Source: an uncultured Clostridia bacterium (GTDB taxonomy: Bacteria > Bacillota > Clostridia > Oscillospirales > Acutalibacteraceae). Taken from it: a stretch of 43,748 bases of DNA. The stretch spans positions 1 through 43,748 of the forward strand of contig CANPXD010000006.1 in the NCBI GenBank assembly GCA_947585615.1. Reading direction: 5' to 3'. Under the pieces are notes generated by a model. The model had not been told where the DNA came from. It saw only the letters and a program-made list of their open reading frames with translations, and ran no database searches. Each line of letters starts with the position of its first letter. Position 1 is the stretch's first letter. A program made the position numbers and the translations under genes. Of the stretch, positions 24,945 to 34,315 are shown piece by piece.

Positions 24945-25063
24945 TATTAATATCCCCGAATTATACAAGTAAACACATTATATCAAACTTGACTGAGCTT
25001 TTAAAGGTTTTTTTGTATGTTTTTAGCATTTCGGGGCAAAAATACATTCGGAGGTTGAAACAA

Positions 25064-26395
25064 ATGACAAATCGCAGTATTATAAGGCTCTTTTCATTCG
25101 CTCTTTGTTTTGTTGCCGTACTTGCAGCGTATGCAATTATCGGAAACAATCAGAGCCGCGCATATAAGACGCGTCTTGAAGCAAGCTATCAGCAGAGCCT
25201 GACAGAATTATCGGAATGTCTTGATTCAATAGAAACGAATCTTACCAAAAGTGAATACGCAACGACTCCGACAATGATGGCAAATCTTTCTGAGGATCTG
25301 TATTCCGAATGCACAACTGCAAAAAATGCCCTTTCACATCTGCCGATAGACCAGCTAAACCTGAGCGGCACGTATAAATTTCTCAGTCAGGCGGCAGACT
25401 ATGCCGATTATCTTTGCGACAAAACGAATAGCGGCGTTCAGATAAGCGATGAGGAATATAACAATCTGCAGCAGCTGTTGAAATACGCAAAGGCGTATGC
25501 CGACAGCATTGATGAAATGGTTACAAGATGCAGCAACGGCGGACAAATCACCGACAACGAAATAGAAAGTGCAAACGCAGGGCTCAAGGTATCGTCACTG
25601 TCTTTGGACTTCACACAGGCAGAGGAAACCTTTTCCGATTACCCCACGCTGCTTTATGACGGTCCGTTTGCCGACGCGGTTTTGAACAGAAAGCCTGCCG
25701 TTACCGAAAATTCGGCGGAAGTAAGCCGTGAGGAAGCTTTGAAAACGGCTGCAAAGGCAGTCTATTCAAGTGAGGATAAGGTAACTTATACAGGCGAGGA
25801 AAACGGAACGATTCCATGCTACGACTTTACCTGTGAAGGGTACAAAATCGCGATCAGCAAAAACGGCGGATATGTTGCATATATAATCGGAACAACAGCT
25901 GTTGAATCCAAAAGTATAACAGAGGAAAACGCAGTAAATATCGCTTCGGCATATCTTAAACGTCTCGGTTACAACAATATGACCGAAACCTATTACGCCG
26001 TTAATGACAACGTCTGCGTTGTGAATTTTGCTTACAGCGAAAAATCCGTAATCTATTATGCGGATTTAATCAAAGTCGGCATTTCAATGTCTAACGGAAA
26101 AATCTATTCGCTTGAAGCGGAAGGCTTTTTAACGAATCACAAAACAAGAGACGATTTTTCTGTCAATATATCTGAAAGTGAGCTTAGAAACAAGCTTTCC
26201 ACACGTGTTGACGTCCTTTCCGCCAGAAGCTGTGTGATTCCAAAATCAAACGGCAAGGAAGCACCGTGCATTGAGTTTCACTGCAGAAGCAAAAACGGCG
26301 GAGACGAAGTGCTTGTTTATATCAACACTATAACGGGAGAGGAAGAAAACATCCTTCTGCTGCTTTATTCAGACAACGGCACTTTAACAAAATAA
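25064..26395 (+). CDS. ypeB: Germination protein YpeB
   Basis: 443 aa. The start is ATG 25064 after CGGAGG, with the membrane anchor SIIRLFSFALCFVAVLAAYAII directly after it; the frame is open 25 codons further upstream. YpeB is a spore inner-membrane protein that localises and stabilises the cortex-lytic enzyme SleB. The helical region after the anchor (GNNQSRAYKTRLEASYQQSLTEL in part) is typical, and the C-terminal half has PepSY-type repeats (SREEALKTAAKAVYSS, TEENAVNIASAYLKRLGY, SESELRNKLSTRVDVLSAR). In most spore-formers ypeB lies directly after sleB; no sleB is present here. It diverges from proBA. Confidence 0.9.
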   Translation: MTNRSIIRLFSFALCFVAVLAAYAIIGNNQSRAYKTRLEASYQQSLTELSECLDSIETNLTKSEYATTPTMMANLSEDLYSECTTAKNALSHLPIDQLNLSGTYKFLSQAADYADYLCDKTNSGVQISDEEYNNLQQLLKYAKAYADSIDEMVTRCSNGGQITDNEIESANAGLKVSSLSLDFTQAEETFSDYPTLLYDGPFADAVLNRKPAVTENSAEVSREEALKTAAKAVYSSEDKVTYTGEENGTIPCYDFTCEGYKIAISKNGGYVAYIIGTTAVESKSITEENAVNIASAYLKRLGYNNMTETYYAVNDNVCVVNFAYSEKSVIYYADLIKVGISMSNGKIYSLEAEGFLTNHKTRDDFSVNISESELRNKLSTRVDVLSARSCVIPKSNGKEAPCIEFHCRSKNGGDEVLVYINTITGEEENILLLLYSDNGTLTK

Positions 26396-26423
26396 ACGGC
26401 AAATACAACATCCATTCTCTTAT

Positions 26424-26441
26424 TTCAGGCAAAAGCCTGAA
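26424..26441 (+). terminator. Possible weak terminator after ypeB
   Basis: TTCAGGC (26424-26430) and GCCTGAA (26435-26441) pair around AAAA, 29 nt past the ypeB stop. The following bases are A-rich rather than T-rich, so the fit is partial. Confidence 0.35.
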
Positions 26442-26478
26442 TAAAATAAAAAATTAATTCAAGGAAAGGAAAATCATT

Positions 26479-26772
26479 ATGAAACGTAAAATGATAGCGG
26501 TAGTTCTTGCTGTTACGGTATGCGCCGCGCTATTCATCGGCTGTGGAAGAGGCACAACGGATTCCGACGCGACAACAACGACTTCGACAACAAGAAATAC
26601 AACGTCTACAACATCAAACACAACGAATATGGTTGAGGAGGGTGCGTCTGACGTTTCTGAAAACGCAAGTGAAGCAGCGTCTGACTTGGGCAATGCTGCC
26701 GATTCCGCAGCAGACGGCGCCGGAAATGCCGCTGACGACGTCGGCGACGCGGTAAGAGACGCTCTCGGCTAA
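26479..26772 (+). CDS. Small Thr-rich lipoprotein with acidic amphipathic tail
   Basis: 97 aa, with AAGGAAAGG upstream of ATG 26479. A lipoprotein signal is clear: MKRKMIAVVLAVTVCAALF then a lipobox with Cys22 (FIGC). A Thr-rich linker (about 27-50) follows. The final 45 residues are low-complexity Ala/Asp/Ser/Gly with a roughly 11-residue repeat rhythm (NASEAASDLGN, NAADSAADGAG, NAADDVGDAVR), probably an amphipathic helix. It is anchored on the outer face of the membrane. No enzyme domain and no known family. It sits between ypeB and a bidirectional terminator. Confidence 0.78.
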   Translation: MKRKMIAVVLAVTVCAALFIGCGRGTTDSDATTTTSTTRNTTSTTSNTTNMVEEGASDVSENASEAASDLGNAADSAADGAGNAADDVGDAVRDALG

Positions 26773-26784
26773 AAAATCCACACA

Positions 26785-26818
26785 GCAAAAAAGGCGGGCT
26801 TGCAGCCCGTCTTTTTTG
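26785..26818. terminator. Bidirectional terminator between convergent genes
   Basis: GCAAAAAAGGCGGGC pairs with GCCCGTCTTTTTTGC around TTGCA. T-runs are present on both strands. It ends the lipoprotein gene (+) and the dockerin gene (-). Confidence 0.88.
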
Positions 26819-26823
26819 CCATA

Positions 26824-28017
26824 TTATCTGTATTGATTATGCGTTTTGTTCAGAACGGTAAAATCTCTTGCATTTATCACACCGTCCTTGTTCAAATCAA
26901 ACGCATCGTTGAAATTCTCATCACCGAATTTTGTATTCAGGCTTTTTGAAAAGCTTTTTACAGTATCGGCAAATATGCTGTTCACAATACTGAAATCACG
27001 CGCATTTATCACGCCGTCAGAATTCAAATCAAACTCCTCTGAATAACCGCGTTCGCCCTTTGAAGTATTGATATGCCTGTAAAAATTCCTGAACAAATCG
27101 CTTCCGCTGTCAGATATAAAGCTTGTATATTCTTTGCCGCAGATGCTGCATCTGTAGGTTGCGGCGGCTCCGTTCAGCCAAGATCTCTCCGTTTGCGATT
27201 TAATAGAATACTCATGGACGCAACCCGTTATATTAAACGTCACCTCTGTTTTCCGCCCCATATAATATGCGTAAAGCGTGTGAACGCCAACAGTTGCATC
27301 GCAATCGGAATAATCAAGGATTATATTACAGCCGCGCAGAGCAGGCGTTTCGCCGATATGCTCACTGCCATACCATCTGTCAACCGAGCCGTCATTGTAA
27401 ATCGCTATAAAGACAAGATCGTTTCTCAGTCTCTCATGGCTGAACTCTTCAAGGTCGTATGTATAGTTTTCATAATTCCCAATCTGGAGAATAATATTTT
27501 CATCTGTTTTGATTCTGTCTCCCGGTGTGCTCACAAGCGAAACGGAAAAATCGCCGCAGGAATCATAATAATGGCCTGAAAAAGCGATTCTGTAATAATA
27601 AAGATGCCCTTCGGTAAGGCTGTATGTAAATTCGCAGTCATAGCTGTATTTGCCTGTATCAAGCTTTGTAAGCTGACCTTTATCCTCAGCAAGCATCGTT
27701 TCACCGTCGCTGTCGTAAAGTTCGACTTCCATTGCCTTTCGTCCGTTATAATTAACGTGGACGGTGTAATCGGCGTTATACTGGCATTGATAAGCGCACC
27801 AGTAATAATACCGCCAGCTTCCCTCCTCATAAGGAAAAAGCTTGTCCCCCGTGGACAAATGAAGTTCTGAAAACAGCGCATCGTGGAAATTATTATAGAG
27901 CACAGGCGTGTTTGGAATAAAATCCGGCAATGCGTAAGCGAGAACAGTGCCGGAAAGAAGCACAAGCGCCAGCAATGCCGCCAGAACCTTTATTAACTTT
28001 TTTCGCAGCGTTTTCAT
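26824..28017 (-). CDS. Secreted dockerin-bearing protein
   Basis: 397 aa from ATG 28017, with AGGATG upstream; the frame is open 23 codons further. The signal peptide is KLIKVLAALLALVLLSGTVLA. The body (about 30-270) is Tyr-rich beta sequence without a recognised enzyme motif and may be a binding module. A CxxCGKEY pair (CSICGKEY, about 297) precedes the dockerin. Two calcium loops are clear: FDLNSDGVINARDF and FDLNKDGVINARDF, each followed by a short helix. This is a type I dockerin pattern that would bind a cohesin such as the one at 1-1093. It ends seven residues after the second loop. Confidence 0.85.
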   Translation of the reverse strand: MKTLRKKLIKVLAALLALVLLSGTVLAYALPDFIPNTPVLYNNFHDALFSELHLSTGDKLFPYEEGSWRYYYWCAYQCQYNADYTVHVNYNGRKAMEVELYDSDGETMLAEDKGQLTKLDTGKYSYDCEFTYSLTEGHLYYYRIAFSGHYYDSCGDFSVSLVSTPGDRIKTDENIILQIGNYENYTYDLEEFSHERLRNDLVFIAIYNDGSVDRWYGSEHIGETPALRGCNIILDYSDCDATVGVHTLYAYYMGRKTEVTFNITGCVHEYSIKSQTERSWLNGAAATYRCSICGKEYTSFISDSGSDLFRNFYRHINTSKGERGYSEEFDLNSDGVINARDFSIVNSIFADTVKSFSKSLNTKFGDENFNDAFDLNKDGVINARDFTVLNKTHNQYR

Positions 28018-28055
28018 AGTATCACATCCTGCTGCCGAAATTAAGTATAACAGCA

Positions 28056-28090
28056 ACAAACGCACCCGAAAATCCGAAAGGTGCATTTGT
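28056..28090 (-). terminator. Probable terminator after the acidic zinc-ribbon gene
   Basis: ACAAACGCACC (28056-28066) pairs with GGTGCATTTGT (28080-28090) with one wobble. On the minus strand GTTGC follows. It lies between the zinc-ribbon gene and the dockerin gene. Confidence 0.5.
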
Positions 28091-28111
28091 CACTATAATT
28101 ATACGCGACTC

Positions 28112-28504
28112 TTATTCTTCCTCTTCGTCATGCTCGCCGTCGCAGCATTCACAGTCAAAGTCGAATTCAAGGTATTCGCCGCAGTTCGGGCAGTTGATTC
28201 CGCCCTCCTCAAGTGTTTCGTAGTCAACGGTTATCGGTGTGCCGCATTCCGGACATTCGGTCTCATATTCCTCTTCATCATCGCAGCTGCAGAAGTCATC
28301 TTCACCGAGAAGCTCTGAAAGATCTTCATCCATCATATCAACCTGTTCTTCAAGGGAATCCAGTTCCTCGTAAACATCATCAACATCTTTTGTGAGATTC
28401 TCAAGCACGTCAACAATAGCCTTGTAAACCTTTGCATCCTTTTTGTCAACATCAAGTCCGTCAAGCAGCCCCTTGAGATAGCCGAGACTTTCAACAGTGT
28501 TCAT
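28112..28504 (-). CDS. Acidic coiled-coil zinc-ribbon protein (CD1247-type)
   Basis: 130 aa, very acidic. The N-terminal half is helical (SLGYLKGLLDGLDVDKKDAK, then a heptad-like ENLTKDVDDVYEELDSLEEQV). The C-terminal half has a zinc ribbon (ECPECGTPITVDYE...CPNCGEYLEF) and extra CSC and CECC cysteines. I recall clostridial relatives listed as CD1247 N-terminal-domain proteins beside efp. The role is unknown; a small regulator or metal-binding protein is plausible. AAGGAG lies upstream of ATG 28504 and the gap to efp is 26 nt, so it is co-transcribed. Confidence 0.85.
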   Translation of the reverse strand: MNTVESLGYLKGLLDGLDVDKKDAKVYKAIVDVLENLTKDVDDVYEELDSLEEQVDMMDEDLSELLGEDDFCSCDDEEEYETECPECGTPITVDYETLEEGGINCPNCGEYLEFDFDCECCDGEHDEEEE

Positions 28505-28530
28505 AGCGTTATACTCCTTTATAAAATTAA

Positions 28531-29088
28531 TTATGCTCTTTCCATATATTCGCAGGTTCTCGTATCAACCCGGATTAAATCTCCTTCGTTGATAAAGAGC
28601 GGAACGCGGATTTCAGCTCCGGTTTCAAGAACAGCGGGCTTGAGCGTGTTTGTTGCCGTGTTGCCCTTGAAGCCGGGATCGGTTTTAACCACCTCAAGTG
28701 TAACAAAGGTAGGCGGTTCAACACCGAACACCTTTCCTTTATATGAAAGAATACGGCATATATCGTTTTCTTTGACGAATCTGAAGTTATCGCTCAGGTC
28801 AGCTTCGCCTACAGGAATCATATCAAAAGTTTCCTGATCCATAAAATAGTAAATGCCTTCATCATTATAAGAATAAACCATTTCTTTTCTTTCAATGTAT
28901 GCGGTCGGGAATTTTTCGGTCGGATTAAATGTTCTCTCAACAACCGACCCCTGAATAACGTTCTTTATCTTCGCTCTGACAAACGCCGCGCCCTTTCCCG
29001 GCTTAACGTGCTGAAATTCGATAATCTGATATACCTGTCCATCCATTTCAAAAGTGACACCGTTTCTGAAATCACCTGCGGTTACCAT
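28531..29088 (-). CDS. efp: Elongation factor P
   Basis: 185 aa, full length with three OB/KOW-like domains. It relieves ribosome stalling at polyproline. The opening [20 protein letters not shown], the loop [13 protein letters not shown] with the modifiable Lys (about residue 32) and the C-terminal [17 protein letters not shown] are all typical. CGGAGG lies upstream. Order aroQ-efp-zinc ribbon. Confidence 0.98.
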   Translation of the reverse strand: MVTAGDFRNGVTFEMDGQVYQIIEFQHVKPGKGAAFVRAKIKNVIQGSVVERTFNPTEKFPTAYIERKEMVYSYNDEGIYYFMDQETFDMIPVGEADLSDNFRFVKENDICRILSYKGKVFGVEPPTFVTLEVVKTDPGFKGNTATNTLKPAVLETGAEIRVPLFINEGDLIRVDTRTCEYMERA

Positions 29089-29132
29089 ACTATTATACCT
29101 CCGTATTTAACTGTTTATTTCATTTTTATATT

Positions 29133-29570
29133 TTATATTATTTCCAATAATAAATCAATACCCATTTTATAACTGTCCTTCCCATAACCGGAAATTTGTT
29201 TTATGCAGACGTCTGTTATAACCGATATTTTTCTGAAATCCTCACGCTCATGAATATTGCTCATATGCACTTCTACAAAAGGCGTGTATTCATTAACAGC
29301 CTCGATAGCATCATGTATAGCGTATGAATAATGCGTGTACGCGCCAGCGTTTATAACAACTCCGTCATAGGAATATCTGCTCTCGTGAATAACATCTATG
29401 ATGTCTCCCTCATGGTTAGACTGAAAGAAATCAAGCTTTGCGCCGTTTGCCTTTCCGTAAATTTTAAGTTCGTCATTTATCTGTTTGAGCGTTTCACTGC
29501 CGTAAACATTTTTCTTTCTTATCCCCGTCATATTGAGATTGGGACCGTTAAGAATAAGAATCTTTTTCAT
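29133..29570 (-). CDS. aroQ: Type II 3-dehydroquinate dehydratase
   Basis: 145 aa, the usual size for the dodecameric type II enzyme of the shikimate pathway. The start is ATG 29570, after AAAGGAG, giving KKILILNGPNLNMTGIRKK. Other blocks are FFQSNHEGDIIDVIHE, VINAGAYTHYSYAIHDAI (active-site region) and FVEVHMSNIHEREDFR. The usual catalytic tyrosine loop (RxPxxYG) reads RKKNVYG. The gap to efp is 44 nt. Confidence 0.96.
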   Translation of the reverse strand: MKKILILNGPNLNMTGIRKKNVYGSETLKQINDELKIYGKANGAKLDFFQSNHEGDIIDVIHESRYSYDGVVINAGAYTHYSYAIHDAIEAVNEYTPFVEVHMSNIHEREDFRKISVITDVCIKQISGYGKDSYKMGIDLLLEII

Positions 29571-29598
29571 AAGACGTATTTCTCCTTTAAAAAATAAT

Positions 29599-29619
29599 GG
29601 GGAACGATTCCCGCTCCCC
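29599..29619 (-). terminator. Terminator after rpsU
   Basis: On the minus strand GGGGAGCG pairs with CGTTCCCC (one G-U) around GGAAT. ATTATTTTTT follows. It ends the rpsU transcript 12 nt after the stop and just before aroQ. Confidence 0.85.
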
Positions 29620-29630
29620 ACAATTATGTA

Positions 29631-29807
29631 TTACTTATACTTTCTTTTACGAGCGGCCTCGCTCTTCTTTTTACGCGCAACAGAAGGCTTTTCATAATGT
29701 TCTCTTTTGCGGACTTCCTGAATAATGCCATCACGGGAAGTCTGACGCTTGAAACGGCGAAGTGCGCTGTCAAGAGACTCATTATCCTTAATTTTAACTT
29801 GGCTCAT
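29631..29807 (-). CDS. rpsU: Small ribosomal subunit protein S21
   Basis: 58 aa, from ATG 29807 to TAA at 29631, preceded by GGAGGGAGGG. The product reads [20 protein letters not shown], then [20 protein letters not shown] and a basic tail [17 protein letters not shown], which is S21 throughout. It has its own strong terminator. S21 often sits near sporulation or DnaG/RpoD clusters; here it is between dut and aroQ. Confidence 0.97.
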   Translation of the reverse strand: MSQVKIKDNESLDSALRRFKRQTSRDGIIQEVRKREHYEKPSVARKKKSEAARKRKYK

Positions 29808-29994
29808 TAAATTCCCTCCCTCCGACCTGTATGTTTGTCAGGGGTATTTGAATACGTTTTTCATATTCCGAGCAAGATTATAAACAAATAAAACTGAAAA
29901 GTCAAGCATTTTAGCAAATAATGTATAAATCAACTGAAAAAAGCCGTTAGAGCAAATATTTACATCGGAATTTCTGATTAATCCGCCGAATGTT

Positions 29995-30504
29995 TTATTT
30001 GTTTGTTGAACCGAAGCCTCCGTCGCGCACGCCTTGTGCATTGTCATCAAGCGTTATTCCAAACTGAAGAAAAATCCCTTGAGCGAAGCCGTCTCCGGCG
30101 CGAAGCAGAACGGCGTGCCCGTTATCGTGAGCGTCGCAGGAAAGCTTGATCATAATATGTCCCTCGTTTGAGGAATTATAATAATCGGCGTCGATTATTC
30201 CGACTGTGTTGTCAAGCCGGATTCTATGCTTGAAACCAAGACCGGAACGCGGATAGATTTTCAGCACCCAGCCGTTGTCTATCCTTGAGCGTATGCCTGT
30301 AGGTATAAGAACCGATTTTCCCTTTTCAACGGTTATATCCGCAGGTGCATAAAAATCATAGCCTGCCGAACCTGTCGTCGCCCTTTGGGGCAATTTTATT
30401 CCATTGTATATTTCCATCACATCTGCTGTTTCCGGAAAATTTTTAAGCCAGTCCTTCTCAAACTGTTCAAAGCTGACCTTTTCAAACGATGCTATTCTCT
30501 GCAT
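29995..30504 (-). CDS. dut: dUTP diphosphatase (trimeric type)
   Basis: 169 aa. It hydrolyses dUTP to dUMP and keeps uracil out of DNA. All five motifs can be placed: TTGSAGYDFYAP, YPRSGLGFKH, NTVGIIDADYYN (general base Asp), RAGDGFAQGIFLQF and the C-terminal RDGGFGSTNK arm. The first 28 residues form an N-terminal extension (ASFEKVSFEQFEKDWLKNF) beyond minimal enzymes. The start is ATG 30504 after AGAGGT. Confidence 0.95.
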   Translation of the reverse strand: MQRIASFEKVSFEQFEKDWLKNFPETADVMEIYNGIKLPQRATTGSAGYDFYAPADITVEKGKSVLIPTGIRSRIDNGWVLKIYPRSGLGFKHRIRLDNTVGIIDADYYNSSNEGHIMIKLSCDAHDNGHAVLLRAGDGFAQGIFLQFGITLDDNAQGVRDGGFGSTNK

Positions 30505-30641
30505 GATTCAAACCTCTTTTCATCAAAATCTCAATGTAATTGTATCACAGAAAACAGGTTGAAAACAAGCCCTATTTGATGTCTGAAAAAATCAGAAAAA
30601 ACAACAGCCTCCGTTTTCAAAATTAAAACCGATTCGGGAAT

Positions 30642-31007
30642 TTATTTCACGGCGGAATATTGATTCTTCACAGCATCGGGAAGTTCGTCATATTGAACCT
30701 CTTTCCACGCAATAACACCTCTAAACGGCTTAACAGTTAAACAAATAAACGCGTCATCTCTCAGTTTCCTTGATGTTCCGAACGTAATTTCTTTGTCTTT
30801 ACCGTTATCATTATAAGATAATAAAGTGTATGAATATTTCATATCGCCGTTAAAATCAACAACACCGTCTCTCATTCCGTCCTGTTTAATTTTACTGTTA
30901 TCAACTTGTGCATAGTAGTAGGTTCCGTTTGTTTGCGAAATGATAAAACCGCAAACACAAATGGCCGCCAAAACTGCACACGCTCCAAAAAATATCTTTT
31001 TTCCCAT
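30642..31007 (-). CDS. yxeA: YxeA/DUF1093-type secreted or membrane-anchored protein
   Basis: 121 aa with one N-terminal hydrophobic segment (KKIFFGACAVLAAICVCGFII), then a small beta-rich domain: TYYYAQVDNSKI, YSYTLLSYNDNGKDKEITF, RKLRDDAFICLTV and VIAWKEVQYDELP. This pattern fits the DUF1093/YxeA family. In Bacillus subtilis yxeA ends the yxdJK-yxdLM-yxeA operon, and here it ends the same gene order, which strengthens the name. The molecular role is unknown. Confidence 0.8.
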   Translation of the reverse strand: MGKKIFFGACAVLAAICVCGFIISQTNGTYYYAQVDNSKIKQDGMRDGVVDFNGDMKYSYTLLSYNDNGKDKEITFGTSRKLRDDAFICLTVKPFRGVIAWKEVQYDELPDAVKNQYSAVK

Positions 31008-31088
31008 AAAAATTTTCCTTCATTTCAACTTGTTTTCCATTGATTTTTCTTTTTCGGCCTTTTGCCTATAGAACGTTTTTCTGAAATT

Positions 31089-33635
31089 TTAACTTATATC
31101 TTCTTTCAGGTCATCAATAATCGAAGCGTTCCTGAACTTTGATACCGAATAAAGCATTGAAAAACCGATTATAACGAATACAGCAAGAATCACTCCGCCG
31201 TACATAGCAAAGTCGATTCTGAACGGAATAATCTCCGCGCCCAACTTACTGTGCATAAAGTATCCTATCAGAATACTTATCGGTATTGAAACTATGAGCG
31301 CTCTAAGTCCGTAAAACAGGCTTTCAAGGCAAATCATTTTATTGAAGCCCTGCATAGTTGTACCGACAGATTTCAGCATTGCAAATTCCTTGCGACGAAG
31401 AGCGATACTTGTTGACACGGTGTTGATAATATTTGCAAGAGTAATCAGCGTTATAAGCGAAACGAAGCCGTAAATAAACACTTGTAAAACAAATATTATT
31501 GTATTCATCGCGTCAAGATTTTCAATCATATCGTTGATATAACAATCGTAACCCTCTGTTTCAACAAGATTTTCTATTTCCGTATAAACCTTTTCGTGTT
31601 CCTCGGTTTGAATTGCAAAGGTGCATTCCGCATCGTCCGCGGCATTTGCAAAATAAACGCTTTCGGGGACATATGCGCTCACTACGCCTGAGGTATTGAG
31701 TGAAAACAGGAAATTATCCTTATCATATTTTACAAAGGACACAAGCTCAACGTCGGAATATCCTTTTCTTTTAAGCTCTTTTCCGAGAATATTCTCGTTG
31801 AACACCTCCGCTCCGCCGGATTTGTGATTTATGTTGTTCAGTATAACAGCCTTTGTTTCCCCACCGTAGAAATTCCTGTAATCTATTGAATTATCAGCGC
31901 AAAGCGAGTTGAAATATTCATCTTCAACAACGTTCAAATAGAAATACATTCCGTTTTCAAACAGCGTTTTGTAATCTTTTGTGAGAATGTCTTGCGTTGC
32001 GAGCGACTGGTCGGTTTCGTTTGTGTCTCTGCCGAAGGTATAAATATCAACGGTGGCGTTATAGAGCTTGTCAACTCCCGAAATTTCACTTAAATCTCTG
32101 AACATTTTGTCCTTATTTTCCGCATCAACCCTAACTATAATCTGATACGGGATTTCTTCTTCAATCTTCTGTGTTTCAATAAAAAGACTTGAAAATGTGT
32201 TGCAAGTCAAAAACAGTATAACGGAAATAGCGATTGAAACGGTGATAACTCTTGACTTTCTGCCGTTTCTTTTAAGGTTTTTATGCGCAAGCTCGCCCTC
32301 ATAGCCGAAAATCATACGAACGTATTTCGGGGTTTTAAGTCTGCGTGTTTTCAGCTTGATTTCATTACTTTGACGAAGTGCCTCGATAGGCGTTATCGCC
32401 GACGCTTTTTTGGCGGGAATTATTGCAGATATAAATATTGTCAGAGCACTGAACAGCACTATTCCCGCTATTACCCAGACGGGCACAACGGCGTGCATTG
32501 ATATATCGGAATTTTCAACTCCGTTTATCATTCCTGTTGAAATAATTTTATCGCCGACTGCTTTAAGCGTTATCGCAATTCCCGCGATTCCGGCGCCGAT
32601 TCCTATAGGTATTCCTATAGCGCCGAGGATAAAGCCTTCAAAATAAACCGACTGCTTTTTCTGCTGCTTTGTTGCACCCACGCTGCCGAGCATTCCGAGA
32701 TAACGCGTTCTTTCCGAGAGCGACATACCGAACGCATTGTAGATAAGCACAACGGAGGCAATCATTATTATAATCAGCACAAGAACAGCAACAGGCAAAA
32801 TGGTAACCACCATACGACCACCCTCGGAAAAGGCAAATTTCGTTTCAAGGTAATCGTCATTAATTTGGAAAGAGTCTTTGTCAACGCCGATTTTTTCTCT
32901 TATGCTTTCAAGCGTTTTAATTGCTTTGGGATTTACATCTTTCAAAGTTATATTGGCGTCAAGCGTGCCGCTTTTTTCATCATTGCTCAAACCGCGGAGA
33001 ATTTTTGCAGAAGAACTCGTTGGATTGTTGCCGTAAAGGATTCCCGTTATTTTAAATTCCTTTATATCCTTTTGCTCAAATTTCTCTCCGCCGTAATAAT
33101 TAGATGAAGAAATATACAGAATTTTACCGTCTTCTTCTGCATATCTCCCGCCTACGGGAATGGAAACCGTGTCTCCTATTTTCCAGTTTAGATTATTTTT
33201 CTCTATAAGCTCGTTTTCAATTATGATTTCATTTTCGTTTTTCGGAATTTCTCCGTCAAGCTCACATGTTATCATCTGTTTAAAATAATTCTCGTTGCCC
33301 GCTCCGATATTTCCGACTCCCGTGTGGTTGGAGATTCTTTCTTTAAGCTGAAAGCCGTTTTCCTCAGGCGAACCGTAAAAATAAGTACCCACGCTCTCAA
33401 TTCTGTCGTCTCTTTCCAGCGTCTTAACCTGTTCGCTGTTCAAATCGTAAAACGTTGCGTGCTTGTTTCCTCCGTCAAAAATCGTTATCTCGCCGAAAAA
33501 ATTCAAAAAAGACGCCGCGCTGACAAATACAGCGGTTATCATTGCAACCGATACGCAAATGCCGAGCGTTGTTATAATCGTTCTTCCTTTGTTTTTGAGC
33601 AAGTGACGAAACGTCAGTTTTTTGATAATATTCAC
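31089..33635 (-). CDS. ABC transporter permease, FtsX-type, antimicrobial-peptide export family (YxdM/MacB-like)
   Basis: 848 aa with two FtsX repeats. Helix 1 (about 20-40) is followed by a large outer domain (45-270) and three helices (about 278-410). A second unit has a helix near 465, an outer domain (about 490-715) and three helices to 840. The first core reads VVLIYNAFGMSLSERTRYLGMLGSVGATKQQ, the second IALRRKEFAMLKSVGTT. It starts at GTG 33635, sharing GTGA with the ATPase stop. It pairs with the ATPase to move or sense membrane-active peptides, by analogy with Bce/Yxd systems. Confidence 0.93.
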   Translation of the reverse strand: MNIIKKLTFRHLLKNKGRTIITTLGICVSVAMITAVFVSAASFLNFFGEITIFDGGNKHATFYDLNSEQVKTLERDDRIESVGTYFYGSPEENGFQLKERISNHTGVGNIGAGNENYFKQMITCELDGEIPKNENEIIIENELIEKNNLNWKIGDTVSIPVGGRYAEEDGKILYISSSNYYGGEKFEQKDIKEFKITGILYGNNPTSSSAKILRGLSNDEKSGTLDANITLKDVNPKAIKTLESIREKIGVDKDSFQINDDYLETKFAFSEGGRMVVTILPVAVLVLIIIMIASVVLIYNAFGMSLSERTRYLGMLGSVGATKQQKKQSVYFEGFILGAIGIPIGIGAGIAGIAITLKAVGDKIISTGMINGVENSDISMHAVVPVWVIAGIVLFSALTIFISAIIPAKKASAITPIEALRQSNEIKLKTRRLKTPKYVRMIFGYEGELAHKNLKRNGRKSRVITVSIAISVILFLTCNTFSSLFIETQKIEEEIPYQIIVRVDAENKDKMFRDLSEISGVDKLYNATVDIYTFGRDTNETDQSLATQDILTKDYKTLFENGMYFYLNVVEDEYFNSLCADNSIDYRNFYGGETKAVILNNINHKSGGAEVFNENILGKELKRKGYSDVELVSFVKYDKDNFLFSLNTSGVVSAYVPESVYFANAADDAECTFAIQTEEHEKVYTEIENLVETEGYDCYINDMIENLDAMNTIIFVLQVFIYGFVSLITLITLANIINTVSTSIALRRKEFAMLKSVGTTMQGFNKMICLESLFYGLRALIVSIPISILIGYFMHSKLGAEIIPFRIDFAMYGGVILAVFVIIGFSMLYSVSKFRNASIIDDLKEDIS

Positions 33636-34315
33636 CGCCTGATCACCTCGTCCTTAACGATTTTTCCGTCCTCAATAGCTATGATCCTGTCCGCGCTCAA
33701 AGCAATTTGCTCATCGTGCGTTATTATAATAATCGTTTGGTTGTTTTCTCTGTTTATAACGCGCAGCAGATCTATAATTTCTCTGCTGTTCTTGCTGTCC
33801 AGATTTCCCGTCGGCTCGTCCGCCAGAACAAGAGCAGGATTGTTCATAAGTGCTCTGCCGATTGAAACACGCTGCTGCTGACCACCCGAAAGCTGATTCG
33901 GAAGATGCTTTAACCGCTGTGTAAGCCCCAGCGACTCTGCAAGCAGATCCAGCTTTTTTCTGTTTACCTGCTTTCCGTCAAGAAGAAGAGGAAGCGTCAT
34001 ATTTTCCTCCGCAGTCAAAATCGGAATCAGATTATAGAACTGATATATCAGTCCTATCTGCCTGCGGCGGAAAATCGCAAGCTTCGTTTCGTTCAGTTTT
34101 GAAATGTCCGTTGAATCTACAAATACACTTCCGCTTGTGGGCGTGTCAACTCCTCCGAGTATATGCAGAAGCGTTGATTTTCCCGAGCCGCTTGGTCCGA
34201 TGATTGCAACGAACTGACCTTTCGGCACTGAAAACGAAACATCGTCAAGTGCCTTTACCATTGTGTCACCCTTGCCGTAGATTTTAGACAGGTTTTTTAC
34301 TCTGAGTATCTCCAT
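33632..34315 (-). CDS. ABC transporter ATP-binding protein (YxdL/BceA/MacB-like)
   Basis: 227 aa ATPase. Walker A is IGPSGSGKSTLLHILGG, signature LSGGQQQRVSIGRALMNNPA, Walker B LVLADEPTGNLDSKN and the switch histidine IIITHDEQIA. FYNLIPILTAEENMTLPLLL is typical of LolD/MacB/BceA ATPases. It precedes the permease with a 4-nt overlap. A 96-nt gap separates it from the histidine kinase gene, long enough for a separate promoter. Confidence 0.96.
   Translation of the reverse strand: MEILRVKNLSKIYGKGDTMVKALDDVSFSVPKGQFVAIIGPSGSGKSTLLHILGGVDTPTSGSVFVDSTDISKLNETKLAIFRRRQIGLIYQFYNLIPILTAEENMTLPLLLDGKQVNRKKLDLLAESLGLTQRLKHLPNQLSGGQQQRVSIGRALMNNPALVLADEPTGNLDSKNSREIIDLLRVINRENNQTIIIITHDEQIALSADRIIAIEDGKIVKDEVIRR

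Noticed and set aside
29838-30050. 70-codon minus-strand frame between dut and rpsU
   Set aside because: Overlaps the end of the dUTPase in another frame, has no SD and no recognised content.
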